DNA of 64,000 nucleotides from Candidatus Caenarcanales bacterium. GTDB taxonomy: Bacteria > Cyanobacteriota > Vampirovibrionia > 2-02-FULL-35-15. Every line of letters starts with the position of its first letter. The stretch's first letter is position 1. This document shows, one piece after another, positions 34,250-44,805 of the stretch. The DNA lies in the NCBI GenBank assembly GCA_020050435.1, contig JAGVKQ010000030.1:1-64000 (forward strand), given 5' to 3'. A program made the translations under genes and the position numbers. The notes beneath the pieces were generated by a model that searched no databases, was not told where the DNA came from, and saw only the letters and a program-made list of their open reading frames with translations.

Positions 34250-36205
34250 TTACACGTCTCTATATAACGCTTGAAGAAATGGTGATGCTTGTAATCTTGC
34301 TCTCCATTCCTCTACACTTCTTTCAAGTTCTAGATCTTCCTGTCTTTCCTCTTCTTGTATGCGTCTTTCTAATGCTTCAAGTCTTTCTTGACTCATAATT
34401 GCAAGTAAAAAACCATCTACTTCATCAGGAGGAACAACAGGAAACGCAGTACAATCATCATAAGCACTTACAGGATCAAATATGACTTGAAGCGTTCCTC
34501 CATTTTCTTCAAAAAGTTTTGTTATCAATTGTCTTTGGAATTTTTTTTCTACATTACCAAAATCAGGATTCATATCAAAAAGCTTTCTATATGCCAATGC
34601 AACATTTCGCCCACATACATCTTTAAACCCAGGAAATCTAATTTTATTTTCAATAATATATTTAATAGGATCTTGAGAGTTTCTTTCCATCCACTCTTCA
34701 AATTCTCTTTGGGTAACTGTATAAATCCCTGGAGTTTCATGAGTATCTAATTTACCAATTTCTAAAGTGCTTAAAATATAAGCAAAATACTCTCTGAATA
34801 ATCTTTCTCCGTCATTACCTTCCCACATATTTCCAAAACTTATATCTCCTGGATGGATTTGATCACTTTTCCAACCAAATCGCTCAGGATATTTATGAAC
34901 TAAGGCTTCATAAGCATTTCTGAAGTTAGATTTTTCAAAAATTCTTTTATCTACTTCACTAAATCTTGTTGACCATCTAGTTTCATTTAAGATTCCTGCA
35001 TTAGTAATTTCTCCATCAGCATCAGAACAATTAGCTCTAACAAGTTCGCTTGTGATCATATCCATATCTTCATTTGAGATTCTTTCATGTTCTTCACCTA
35101 TTTTCAAACTTAACTCAGCAATTTTTGATCCTTTAAATTCTGGTAATCCTAATAAAATTATCTGCCTGACACTTCTTCTAGGAGTAATTGTCAGAAGTCC
35201 TTCAAGTGGATTTCGTTTATCTCCTAACACCGCTTCCCAACCACCATGCCTACTAATATGCTTAATAGCATCTACATCTATTCTCTCATTCGCATCAATT
35301 ACACCTGCTACAAATTTTAAAGTATATCGAACTGCTCTGCTTGCAAGTTCTTCACCTTCATGATTTTGCCACATATCTTTGCCTCTAATTAACCAGGGTC
35401 TTATAAACGGATAATCCCCATCTGTAAGCTCAGCGAATGTATTGCTAATCAAGGCAGGAGCACTATTATCACTCTGATGAATTAATATAGGCAAATAATA
35501 TGCCTGCAAACTATCTGCTAAACCTACAATTCCTTCTATGTCTTTTGCTGTTTTATATCCTTTTAAATCTATAAAATAATGTTTTGCTAAAATCCTTAAT
35601 TTGGTTTCTTTATCTTGATCAAAAAAATTATCAGGAAATTTTTCAAAGCCTAAGAATTGGTCTGTTCTTTCACTTTCATCATGAACCCGGAGGCTGTAAT
35701 AAGCACATAGAGCAGTTATTTCATTATCTATATCCAAATCAGATATCCCATTTTTTAGAGCTACCAATTTTAAGAATTTAATAAACCTGTCAGATGATGT
35801 TCTTTGCATGCCAGGCTCAAACACTGGTACTTTACGATTTCTTACACGAGCGTCATGCAATCCGTTTGCTTCCTCTTTAATCATAGAAACAAGTTCTTTT
35901 GCGATTTGCAGTTTTATGTTTCGTGTTTTAGTTTCTTCACTTGATTCAAGAAGTAAGCTTTCTCTGAGATCAGACACAAAAGCACCGCTTGTTTGAGTCG
36001 CTAGACTTACTGCTGCCCCCTCAAAAGCAAAAGTATTAGAAACTGAATCTGAGTCAACAGGTGAAGAAGCGAATTCCTTTATAGAAGCTACAACAGTTGC
36101 ATGATTAGCTTTTGGAATTGAATTAGCAGCACAAGCATCACTGAGACGAGGTGGCAAAGTACCTAGTTTAGCCCGTAATCGAGTTATAGAATTTGATCCT
36201 GTCAT
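34250..36205 (-). CDS. Paralogous protein, I(K/R)PW-module family, member 4 (short)
   Basis: The 651-residue member has the helical N-terminal segment (ETKTRNIKLQIAKELVSMI), YPFIRPWLIRGKDMWQNHEGE near 268, a degenerate middle module near 365, and ALVHKYPERFGWKSDQIHPG near 440-450 followed by GNMWEGNDGERLF. TPGIYTVTQREFEEWMERN completes the core. It then ends early with a charged Glu/Arg coiled stretch, lacking the long C-terminal module of the other members. On the minus strand TGCTAGGAT lies 13 bases before the ATG, a possible promoter with a very short leader. Unknown function. Confidence 0.78.
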   Translation of the reverse strand: MTGSNSITRLRAKLGTLPPRLSDACAANSIPKANHATVVASIKEFASSPVDSDSVSNTFAFEGAAVSLATQTSGAFVSDLRESLLLESSEETKTRNIKLQIAKELVSMIKEEANGLHDARVRNRKVPVFEPGMQRTSSDRFIKFLKLVALKNGISDLDIDNEITALCAYYSLRVHDESERTDQFLGFEKFPDNFFDQDKETKLRILAKHYFIDLKGYKTAKDIEGIVGLADSLQAYYLPILIHQSDNSAPALISNTFAELTDGDYPFIRPWLIRGKDMWQNHEGEELASRAVRYTLKFVAGVIDANERIDVDAIKHISRHGGWEAVLGDKRNPLEGLLTITPRRSVRQIILLGLPEFKGSKIAELSLKIGEEHERISNEDMDMITSELVRANCSDADGEITNAGILNETRWSTRFSEVDKRIFEKSNFRNAYEALVHKYPERFGWKSDQIHPGDISFGNMWEGNDGERLFREYFAYILSTLEIGKLDTHETPGIYTVTQREFEEWMERNSQDPIKYIIENKIRFPGFKDVCGRNVALAYRKLFDMNPDFGNVEKKFQRQLITKLFEENGGTLQVIFDPVSAYDDCTAFPVVPPDEVDGFLLAIMSQERLEALERRIQEEERQEDLELERSVEEWRARLQASPFLQALYRDV

Positions 36206-36287
36206 TTAAATTAGGTTTATCCTAGCATAAAGTTTAAAGACATTTCTAGAATGTTAATAAAAGTTTAGAGGTTATTAAAAAAATTAA

Positions 36288-38714
36288 TCAATAATCTGCC
36301 TCTGGTGTTTTTTCAACTCCTAGAGGGGCGACTAGTGTATATTGGTTTTTACGTCCGGCAGAAAGCTGTTTCATTTTATCTAAAACATCTTTCATACTTT
36401 TTTCATTTAAAACTAAATATTTTCTCAATTTCTCAAAGTCATCACTATTAGTTTCATAATTTCTAATAATTTCTTCACTTACACCTGCTTCAATGCAACT
36501 ATGTTTAAATACAGCAACACTGTATCCAAATACATCACTATCAAAATTGACTTTTATAGATCTTAGCCACCTTAGCATTCTAAGTCCAGCAACTGGGCTG
36601 GTTTTAATAGTTTCCCGAACTGGGGAAACTTGTCTTTGAACATAATCAGTAGGATAATTCAAAATTGGTCTATCTACCGCTGCAATTGGTTTTGTTCCCA
36701 TTTGAACTTCTGAATTAGGTTCTACTTTTACTTCTGCAATTGATTCTATAACTGTTTTCGTCTCTATAATTGTTTCTGGAACTGGATCTAGAATTGGCTC
36801 AGGGACCACTTCTGCATTGGGTTTTATTCCCACATTAGCCAATTCAATTGAATAGCTCCCTCCATTTCTGGATAGCAATTCTAGAAACGATCTATTAACA
36901 CTTTCTGTTTCCAGATTTTCTGCAGCTTCAATTTTAAAAAGTAACTTAATAGCTACACCTAATTTGTTTTGTGCAATTTTTTCAAAACCTCCTGAAATGG
37001 AAACAGCTCCATGATCAAGTATTGTTCTTAGGGATTTTTGTTGACTTCTAAAATTGGTTTCATATGCACGTTCAAATGAATCCTTATCTATAGTTACCAC
37101 TGTAGATAAAGGAGTTGAAACAATTCTAGCCAAACCTGCTTTAGCCAAATTATATGCAAACCCTTTTCTAAACAATTCAACTCCTTCCTTCTCGTCCCAC
37201 TTCCCTTCCCAACTAAATTGTTGAGGCTTTATTTGATCATCGTTATAACCAAATGAATTAGGACAAACTCTTTGAAGAGCTTCATGTGCTTTAACTCCAG
37301 AACGAAGTTGACAGCCTGGTGCTACGAGATCATACATCCTTGCCCAGTTCACTTCCTTAGCAATTTCTGGGTTGAGATTACCATCTGCATTTAAGACTTT
37401 AATCCCCTCATCAGGTAATCGATGCTCGACAATATAATTAGTAACATTATCAATTAAAAGTTTTCCATCAGATCCCTGATCTTTCCACATGTGCTTAGTT
37501 CTTATTTGCCAAGGTTTTATATTATGTTCTTCAAGCCCAATTAAATCCGGTGCTGCAAGCTTTAAGGCATCTCTAACATTTTTTGTATGAGGACAACAAG
37601 CATACATGCTTTTCAATCCATATTCGTCTTTTGAGAAAACCTCTCCCCAATTAGTATCTTTTATGGTTTCTAAATTATAAGACCCGTCTTCATTTACAAC
37701 TTTTTCTCCATATTTAAGAACCCATTGAACAGCTTTTCTTGCAGTGTTTTTTCCTTCTTCCCCACCCCACTTAGCTGTAGTGCTTTGTAATACCCAATCT
37801 CTTACAATAGGGTTTGATCCTTCAAAAAAACCTTTCCGGCATACCATCCTATAAAGATCAGTCAGCTCAAACGCTCTAACAATAGATCTGAGTCCAAGCT
37901 TATCTAATTCGGGATATACACCTTTTGATTTTTCTAAATCTGCAGGACTTTGAATTCCTTTCAAATCAAAGAAATAATGCTTCATTAATAGCTCAGAAAT
38001 AGCCAGGAAATTATCGTCATTAGCATTGTATAAACCAGGATGTATTTTATCTAAAAAGCCGTTTTGTTTTTTTAATAATTCATCATGATCAGTTATCATA
38101 GAGTAAAAACCAGTAAGTGCAATTAGCCCCTCATCTGTATCAGCACCATCAAAATTTCTATCTGATCCAGCGATCTGTTTAATTATTTGTCTAAATTTTG
38201 TTCTACCAATAATTTTAGTATCTTTATTTACCTCTAAGTGAGTAAACTCGTCCTTATTTTTTCCCTCTTCAATTCTTCTAGCTAATTTTTTTGCTAAAGC
38301 TACTGTATTAAGTCTGCTTTCAGTAGTTTTTTTTGACTCTAGTCGAATTGACTCTTTTGGAAGTTTTTGTACTTTCTCAATAAATTTTGGATTGTATTCA
38401 ACTAGTAAAGTTTTTGTGGAATCACCAGCTTTATATTTAATTTCATAATTTCCAGTAAGCTTTGCAACTTCCTGATGAATAACTTTTTTTGGTTCAGATA
38501 CTTCTCTTAAAATAGCAGCAGTCATTTCTACTGGCAGAACCAATTGAACAGGAGGACTTCCCCTTCTTGAATTAAACTGACTTCTAGAACCAAATAGATC
38601 AGAAGAAGCATTATCATCAGGAAAAATGACTTCATGAGGTGGTGATTCTTGGCAAAGAGGTTGAAGTCTTAACCAATGTCTTGGAAACAATGCTCTTTTT
38701 GTTAAAATAGACAT
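36288..38714 (-). CDS. Large paralogous protein, I(K/R)PW-module family, member 5
   Basis: I place the start at 38714 (MSILTKRALFPRHW), which has GGAG 10 bases upstream. The alternative ATG at 38738 has no such site. The 808-residue product shows the clearest triple repeat: NPIVRDW...AKWGGEEGK near 300, NIKPWQIRTKHMW near 398, QIKPQQFSWEGKWDEKEGV near 494, a spacing of about 98 residues. Each is followed by A..A..W+LK..E..V, an NW.....GL block, and ALK...P. The FTRxxF segment is degenerate here (VVTIDKDSFERAYE). A Pro/Val/Glu-rich linker (PEPILDPVPETIIETK) precedes a short C-terminal helical domain. Unknown function. Confidence 0.8.
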   Translation of the reverse strand: MSILTKRALFPRHWLRLQPLCQESPPHEVIFPDDNASSDLFGSRSQFNSRRGSPPVQLVLPVEMTAAILREVSEPKKVIHQEVAKLTGNYEIKYKAGDSTKTLLVEYNPKFIEKVQKLPKESIRLESKKTTESRLNTVALAKKLARRIEEGKNKDEFTHLEVNKDTKIIGRTKFRQIIKQIAGSDRNFDGADTDEGLIALTGFYSMITDHDELLKKQNGFLDKIHPGLYNANDDNFLAISELLMKHYFFDLKGIQSPADLEKSKGVYPELDKLGLRSIVRAFELTDLYRMVCRKGFFEGSNPIVRDWVLQSTTAKWGGEEGKNTARKAVQWVLKYGEKVVNEDGSYNLETIKDTNWGEVFSKDEYGLKSMYACCPHTKNVRDALKLAAPDLIGLEEHNIKPWQIRTKHMWKDQGSDGKLLIDNVTNYIVEHRLPDEGIKVLNADGNLNPEIAKEVNWARMYDLVAPGCQLRSGVKAHEALQRVCPNSFGYNDDQIKPQQFSWEGKWDEKEGVELFRKGFAYNLAKAGLARIVSTPLSTVVTIDKDSFERAYETNFRSQQKSLRTILDHGAVSISGGFEKIAQNKLGVAIKLLFKIEAAENLETESVNRSFLELLSRNGGSYSIELANVGIKPNAEVVPEPILDPVPETIIETKTVIESIAEVKVEPNSEVQMGTKPIAAVDRPILNYPTDYVQRQVSPVRETIKTSPVAGLRMLRWLRSIKVNFDSDVFGYSVAVFKHSCIEAGVSEEIIRNYETNSDDFEKLRKYLVLNEKSMKDVLDKMKQLSAGRKNQYTLVAPLGVEKTPEADY

Positions 38715-38764
38715 TTTAAATTGGCTCCATAATAACACAAAGACAATAAGAATTAAATGTGTTT

Positions 38765-41752
38765 TTATCCATTAGGAAACCCCTCAGGAAGCCTTTGTAA
38801 AATACCTCTTGGATTACCATCAGATCTTATGTTTTTCTTAACAGCTTCTATAATTTGATTTTGACTTGGTTCTAGTCCCAAATCTCCACATATCTGATTA
38901 GCATATAAACACAATTCATCAAATGCCATATTTTCAAACCTAGCCATTTGAATACCTGCTCTTTTAGCTGCGCATAATCTTTCAAGGGATATAGAAACAA
39001 GCATAGCTTTCCTGGCTTCTTTTGCATTATTAGCATAGTGATAGTCTATGGCTTCACAATCTTTTTGAAGGGAAAAGCTTTCTAAACTCTCTACAGTCTG
39101 TGAATCATATCTGGTACGAACTATAACATCAGCAATCATTGAATGTGCAATAAAGTTAACTAAACCAGAAGAAAATCCATTATTTAAATTTAAAATGGTT
39201 CTTTTTGTTTGATTCTTAAACATAGTAGGATCAAACCCTGAGGGGAAATCTGCCGGTTTTGTATAGAATCTATCCTCCAATAAATCTAAACTCAACCTAA
39301 AAGAATCTTCAAGCAAGCGCATACTGTTATATCGTTCTCCATTAGGGACTCTTCCAACTCTTTCTAAAACCATTCTTGGATTTATTTCAGGATCTAATAA
39401 TAAATCTAAATGTCTTGCAAACCTTACTCTTGCAGGTAAAGTTAGAGTTGTAAGAGGTATCAATTCTCTTATAGAAATAACCACTTCTCTTAAATTATCA
39501 CCAGAAACCAAATAACCTCTTGCATCTTTCATAGAAGTCATATCTCGCAAAGAATATTTATCAATTGTAGACAGACGACGCCAAGAGTCTTCTCTTGTCT
39601 CTAATACTTCTATAGCAGTATTTTTATTAGGATCAGGAATTTTCAAGTTCTCTGCTTTTTCTAAAAATGGATTTGCATACAAATGGCAGATCTTTCCTCT
39701 GACAGCTTTAGCTTTTAAAGAAAATCGTTGTTCTTCAGATATCATTTTTCCACCAGTAAAAGAAAAACATACAGATCTAACTTCTGGTAATAGATTTAAA
39801 AGCAATCCCTTAGATAAAACCTTTGGTCCTTTCTTTATTTGTAGTGGTTCTCCATTTCCAAATAAAGTCTTATAAGCATCAAGCGTTTTATCAAAGGCTT
39901 TATACAGTCTTTGCTGCGTAGCATCAGAAACCAATTCAGCAGTAATAAAACCTCTATCTGATGTATTTTCATCCACCCATCTGACTAATTGATCCCTGGA
40001 AAGTGTATAGATTGGCAGGGTTTTACTTCTATCCAGAATCCCTAGCCCGCACTTTGCAAAATCAATAACAAGTGATTCAATAGCAAACTGCCTTCCATTT
40101 TCACTGTCAAGATTTTCAACGGGTCTAGCACTTGAAATTCTTACTGTATCTTCAAAGCTCGCAGGCAAATAAGAATGTCTTCTCCTTAATGCACCTATAT
40201 GAGTAGTCCCTGACTGTTCACAACATGATAAAACAACACTATTATATTCACTATTCCAGTTAACTTGACCTGCTTTTTCATTTAACTTGCCTTGAGTAAA
40301 AATATCGGGATTTCGTGTTTTTAAATCCTCTACGATATAGTCTGTTATTAAATCTATCATTAACATTCCATGACTAATTTCATCCTGCCACATTCTTTGT
40401 CTTTGAAAATCCCACTCATGCAATTGATCTTTTCCTTGTCCTACTAAAGGCTGTTCACTTCTTACCACTCTTCTATCCTGAAGAGTTTTATAACCAAGTT
40501 CTACTACTTTTCTTACACCACCACACTTTTCTATTACTCTTTGCATTTTATGCTCTTCTAAAGCAGCTTTCCATGAAATTTTTCTAGCTTCTTCAGATTT
40601 AAACTTCCCATCAGCATCTACCAAACCTAAGCCATATTGAAGACACCAGGCAGATGAATTTCTTTTCACTTCTTCTTGATCAATTTTTACAATTCCAGGG
40701 ATCGAACATTCCTCAGAAGTTCCATCAGTTTTAGCTGCTTCATTTCCAAACAACAGAACATCCATTTCCCACATCCTTAGAGGAGGATTTTCACCATGAA
40801 AAAGTGAAACAATTTCACCATTATTTAATTGCACGGGGAAACCATCACTAATTCCCTGAACTATACCAAGTCTAGTAACCTGATCTAATCCCAAATTTTT
40901 TAATTTACTTTTCCACCCTGAAAACTGTTCTATAGCTAAGATATTGTTTTTTTTAAGTAAGTCTACAAAGAGGTGTTCATATAAAGTTTTAATTCTTACT
41001 TCATACCCCTCATCTCTACTTACAATCATTTTTGGTAAAAGTTTACAAACACCATCTGGATTTTTAGAATTTTTTGTAAGAAAGCATGCGACTAAAGTAG
41101 CAAACTCTTCATCCCCCATATATTCAGGAGTAATTCTTTTTACGATTTCTCTCACCTTAGAAAACTCTAAAGAATCAACACTAGGCATTAAGTGATCTTT
41201 TTGATAGGCTCTTTTATCAGTAATATCAATAGCATCAAACATATCTAATGCTTCTTGTAGCCTGGCTTTGTATTCTTCACCTTCAATACGGCTTAAAGAG
41301 AATGCTTCTTGTGCACTAGTACATATTTCAAAAGCTCTTCTTCCTAAAACTTCATTTTCTTCATTTCCATACTTTTCACTTAGTGCCTTATCTCTTTCTA
41401 GCTCTATTTTGAGAGCATCTCTTACTTCTTTTGCTTTTTCCACTTTAAAATTTCTAGTTTTAGTGTCGGTAACTATATGGATTTTTTTTCTGGCTTCATT
41501 TTGATCAATACCATTTTTTATTACGGGATATCTTCTTATGACTGCTTTATCTCTCGCTTCAAACACATCTGCGACGAATGGTGAAGTTACACACGAAGCA
41601 GCTAATCCATCAGTTTGTACTATTCCCGAAACATCATTTACTAAAGCTTGTCTTAGTTGTGGCTGCAACTCTCTTTTAACAAGATAAAATCTGGTAAATT
41701 TTGTAGGCAAAATAAGTCCAGGTTTTATAACATCACTATTCAAGACACACAT
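38765..41752 (-). CDS. Large paralogous protein, I(K/R)PW-module family, member 6
   Basis: The 995-residue product is most like member 7, its immediate upstream neighbour. Both have EARKKIHI...KVEKAKEV, an inserted coiled segment, EFATLVACFLTKNSKNPDGV, and the C-terminal NPRMVLERVG, YNSMRLLEDSFR wording. Modules: NPPLRMWEMDV near 324, QLHEWDFQRQRMW near 444, and a degenerate third near 537. The GLGILDRSKTLPIYTLSRDQLVRWV segment is well kept. The start codon overlaps the end of member 7 by 13 bases, so translation is probably coupled and the pair probably arose by tandem duplication. Unknown function. Confidence 0.8.
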   Translation of the reverse strand: MCVLNSDVIKPGLILPTKFTRFYLVKRELQPQLRQALVNDVSGIVQTDGLAASCVTSPFVADVFEARDKAVIRRYPVIKNGIDQNEARKKIHIVTDTKTRNFKVEKAKEVRDALKIELERDKALSEKYGNEENEVLGRRAFEICTSAQEAFSLSRIEGEEYKARLQEALDMFDAIDITDKRAYQKDHLMPSVDSLEFSKVREIVKRITPEYMGDEEFATLVACFLTKNSKNPDGVCKLLPKMIVSRDEGYEVRIKTLYEHLFVDLLKKNNILAIEQFSGWKSKLKNLGLDQVTRLGIVQGISDGFPVQLNNGEIVSLFHGENPPLRMWEMDVLLFGNEAAKTDGTSEECSIPGIVKIDQEEVKRNSSAWCLQYGLGLVDADGKFKSEEARKISWKAALEEHKMQRVIEKCGGVRKVVELGYKTLQDRRVVRSEQPLVGQGKDQLHEWDFQRQRMWQDEISHGMLMIDLITDYIVEDLKTRNPDIFTQGKLNEKAGQVNWNSEYNSVVLSCCEQSGTTHIGALRRRHSYLPASFEDTVRISSARPVENLDSENGRQFAIESLVIDFAKCGLGILDRSKTLPIYTLSRDQLVRWVDENTSDRGFITAELVSDATQQRLYKAFDKTLDAYKTLFGNGEPLQIKKGPKVLSKGLLLNLLPEVRSVCFSFTGGKMISEEQRFSLKAKAVRGKICHLYANPFLEKAENLKIPDPNKNTAIEVLETREDSWRRLSTIDKYSLRDMTSMKDARGYLVSGDNLREVVISIRELIPLTTLTLPARVRFARHLDLLLDPEINPRMVLERVGRVPNGERYNSMRLLEDSFRLSLDLLEDRFYTKPADFPSGFDPTMFKNQTKRTILNLNNGFSSGLVNFIAHSMIADVIVRTRYDSQTVESLESFSLQKDCEAIDYHYANNAKEARKAMLVSISLERLCAAKRAGIQMARFENMAFDELCLYANQICGDLGLEPSQNQIIEAVKKNIRSDGNPRGILQRLPEGFPNG

Positions 41753-44694
41753 CCATTCAGCAAAGCCAATTCTGGAAATGCAGCAGACAGTGGATCTTTA
41801 AATCTATCTTTAAGATAAGTTAGCCCGTTTACTTCTAAAAGTTCATCAACTTGAGTTTTTTTAACCTTACTTAAATAAGTAGAAGAAGAGGCATCATCAT
41901 ATAAAAAGACATAACGCATCAACTCTCCCAAAACAACATCTGGTGCAGATTTCAAGCCATTCAAAGAAATGGACTTATTTTTTAAAAATGAAAATAAAGC
42001 TATTCCTTTCACTTCATGATTTAGAGAAAAAACATCTCTCTTAGCTATTTCTTTTACGGCTTCATCAAAATCATAATAAGTAGCTTTTTCTAGTCCGCTC
42101 TCAAATAGCGGTTTTGCTGATAGCTCTCTAACAATTTCTAAAGCTCGACTACAATCTTCTAAGTTGTTTCCTGCTATCCCTGAAAGCAAACCAACCCTTC
42201 CCTGCTGAGAATAAGGACCAAGTAGAGGATTACCAGCAACCACTGCAAATCTAAAAAGCTCATCCATTAGTCTAAGTGAATTATATTTGCAGTTTCTACT
42301 TACAGTACTGTGTACTTTCGATTCATAAAGTTTAGTTAGCATATATCTTGGATCAGGAGATAATGCAACAACATCTTCCAAATGTCTTAAGAATCTATCA
42401 TCCATAGCATCTTTCAAATCCACACATGCAGCAAATCGCCCAAGAGCTATCATTAGGTTTTTTAATTCCTGAGTAGTAAGAACATAATCTCTACCACTTT
42501 TAGCTTCCATCAATCTTTTAAGTGAAAAATCTTCTGCATGATTATATCCTGCTTGTAGAAATCTTTTTTCTGAAGTTGCAAATACCCTACCTTCATTTTT
42601 AAAGAATTCTTGAGCCAGAGTTCCTTCTATATCAAACCTATTCGAATCAACTAACAAAGAACCAGAACTTAGAAGATGAAATCTGCCATTCTTATAAGGA
42701 GAATCATTGGGCTGTACTAATAATTTTGCTTTTTGTTCAAGTACTGCTTCTTGTTTAGTAATCTCATCACTATTAAAGACCAAGACATATCTATCACCTC
42801 TCATCAAAGCAGGGAAAAATCCTTTTCCTTTTGCTCTAAGAACTTCTGGAACAGTTTCATTATTATAATCCCATCCAAAGAAATCTAAAAAAGTATTTCT
42901 TCTATTTTTTCCATGAGAATTAGATGCCATTTGTGACTCTATATCTTGAAATATATTTTCCACCACTACTCTTTGTTTTGGGTCATAGATTCGATCACAC
43001 CAAGCATTTAACTGATCTCTAGTAAAACTATAGACTGCTGGTTCCTGAGATCGATCAATTTCACCTAAGCCTGCATTTGCAAAACGCTCTGCTATTAACT
43101 CTCTTAGATACTGTTTACCACCTGGAGTAGCAAATTTTCCATGATGTTTTGCATCCACTAAATGTCCTGCACCAGCCTCAAATAAATAAGGATATTTTCT
43201 ATTAAGTGCATTTTCTACGGTAAGACTTGAGGCTGTCAAGCATGAAGGAGCAACTTCATCATAATAATCTCTCCAGTTTATACCTTGATACGTTTTTAAT
43301 CTATCACCATCAAACAGTTTAGGTATTTCATTTTTCAACCTAACTTCTACAATATATTCAGTTACTAAATCTATAAGGTGTTCTTCTTTTCCTCTAACTT
43401 TTAAAGGCTTTGTCCATTTGCATTGTTGATCTAGCTCCCATGGTTTTATTTGATCATCATCCAAGCCTATTAAAACTTTTTTAGCACTTCTAGTTCTTAC
43501 TAATTCCTCTGAGCCTACCTGAAGAAAACTTATCGTTCCCCCTTCTTCTCTAATTGTCATATCCATATTTGAAGCTATAAGAAGTTTGCTCCATTTCGCA
43601 TTTCTTACTTTATCTAAGTCCCATATGCCATTTTCATTAACAACTTTTTCAACATGCTTTAGAAGCCATGCTGATTGTTGAGCATTAGTGTGATCTAACG
43701 TGTCATGAGTTTTTGACAGTCCTTCTTTCCAGTCTCTTATTACAGGATCTTCACCGCTTAGCCAGGATACTTTTTCACCATTTTCAGCCATTCCAAAAAA
43801 TGCTCTTCTTAGCAATGGCTTTAAACCAACTTCTCTAATTTTATAAAATCCTATTCTACTAACTTCATCCCATATGCTGGCTTCTTCTAAATCTTTAATA
43901 TTCTCTTTTTTATAGATATCCACAAAAATATGTTCTAATACTGTTCTTGCTTTTATGGGGTCTACTTCTTCAGCATCAACTGAATCTTTTCTAGTATTTG
44001 CAATTGTCTCTGTAGGCAATGCACTAAATACGCCTCTGGGATTTTTAGGGGATTTTATCAAGAAACAACAAACCAATGTAACAAACTCAGTATCATGACT
44101 TAAAGAGGGCTCTAAAGCATTAACAGCAGCTTGAACATTTTCAAAAGTAACAAATTGAACTCCAGGGTTTAAGTGCGAATCTCTATATGTTTTTGATTTA
44201 AATTCTACAGCTCTCAACATATCTAAAAGCTCTGCTTTTTTCTCTTGATACTTAGCTGTTCTTTTGCTCTGACCTTCCGTAGAATCAAATTCTTGAATTA
44301 GTTTTTTAGCCAAAGGTCTTAAGTCTTCAGGATGTCTCTTTATAATCTTAGTAGCAAACTTATAATCACTAGCGAGTTTTTTCGCAACTTCTTTTGCTTT
44401 TTTTACTTTCCATTTTCTTTCATCTTTTCTTTCTTTTGGAATAAGAGGAATTGATTGTCTTGCTTCGTCTGGAGGCAAATTATTAGAAATTTCGGGAGGA
44501 TTTTCTAACTGAATATCCCTTAACAGTAAAGAATAAATAGGATGATGATTTGTACTTATCCAGGGTATTTCTTTTTTTTGTCTTGGAATAAGGGCCTTAC
44601 GTATAGATTGCATTTTCTTTGTTTCAAGAACGGGGGTAGTTCCTCGTGCAAATCCAGGCTTACTTATATGTGGTTTTCCTATGATAGTAGACAT
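41740..44694 (-). CDS. Large paralogous protein, I(K/R)PW-module family, member 7
   Basis: The 984-residue product opens the family block. It has LPPDEARQSIPL with WKVKKAKEVAKKLA (about 73-110), EFVTLVCCFLIKSPKNPRGV, DPVIRDWKEGL near 316, QIKPWELDQQCKW near 415, a worn third module near 513, then GLGEIDRSQEPAVYSFTRDQLNAWC. The C-terminal module includes YVLTTQELKNLMIAL, DPRYMLTKLYES and YNSLRLMDELFRF, matching member 6. No signal peptide, transmembrane helix or known catalytic motif is visible. The 111 bases before it hold no clear promoter. Unknown function. Confidence 0.8.
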   Translation of the reverse strand: MSTIIGKPHISKPGFARGTTPVLETKKMQSIRKALIPRQKKEIPWISTNHHPIYSLLLRDIQLENPPEISNNLPPDEARQSIPLIPKERKDERKWKVKKAKEVAKKLASDYKFATKIIKRHPEDLRPLAKKLIQEFDSTEGQSKRTAKYQEKKAELLDMLRAVEFKSKTYRDSHLNPGVQFVTFENVQAAVNALEPSLSHDTEFVTLVCCFLIKSPKNPRGVFSALPTETIANTRKDSVDAEEVDPIKARTVLEHIFVDIYKKENIKDLEEASIWDEVSRIGFYKIREVGLKPLLRRAFFGMAENGEKVSWLSGEDPVIRDWKEGLSKTHDTLDHTNAQQSAWLLKHVEKVVNENGIWDLDKVRNAKWSKLLIASNMDMTIREEGGTISFLQVGSEELVRTRSAKKVLIGLDDDQIKPWELDQQCKWTKPLKVRGKEEHLIDLVTEYIVEVRLKNEIPKLFDGDRLKTYQGINWRDYYDEVAPSCLTASSLTVENALNRKYPYLFEAGAGHLVDAKHHGKFATPGGKQYLRELIAERFANAGLGEIDRSQEPAVYSFTRDQLNAWCDRIYDPKQRVVVENIFQDIESQMASNSHGKNRRNTFLDFFGWDYNNETVPEVLRAKGKGFFPALMRGDRYVLVFNSDEITKQEAVLEQKAKLLVQPNDSPYKNGRFHLLSSGSLLVDSNRFDIEGTLAQEFFKNEGRVFATSEKRFLQAGYNHAEDFSLKRLMEAKSGRDYVLTTQELKNLMIALGRFAACVDLKDAMDDRFLRHLEDVVALSPDPRYMLTKLYESKVHSTVSRNCKYNSLRLMDELFRFAVVAGNPLLGPYSQQGRVGLLSGIAGNNLEDCSRALEIVRELSAKPLFESGLEKATYYDFDEAVKEIAKRDVFSLNHEVKGIALFSFLKNKSISLNGLKSAPDVVLGELMRYVFLYDDASSSTYLSKVKKTQVDELLEVNGLTYLKDRFKDPLSAAFPELALLNGCVS

Positions 44695-44805
44695 CCTGAA
44701 ATTCTACTTTTTCAGAAGTTTGTTTACCTTAAATCCATTTAATCTAGATATGCTTTTTTGGCTTAAAAAATAAAGAAATTATTAATTCACTGGAAAATCA
44801 GTAAA

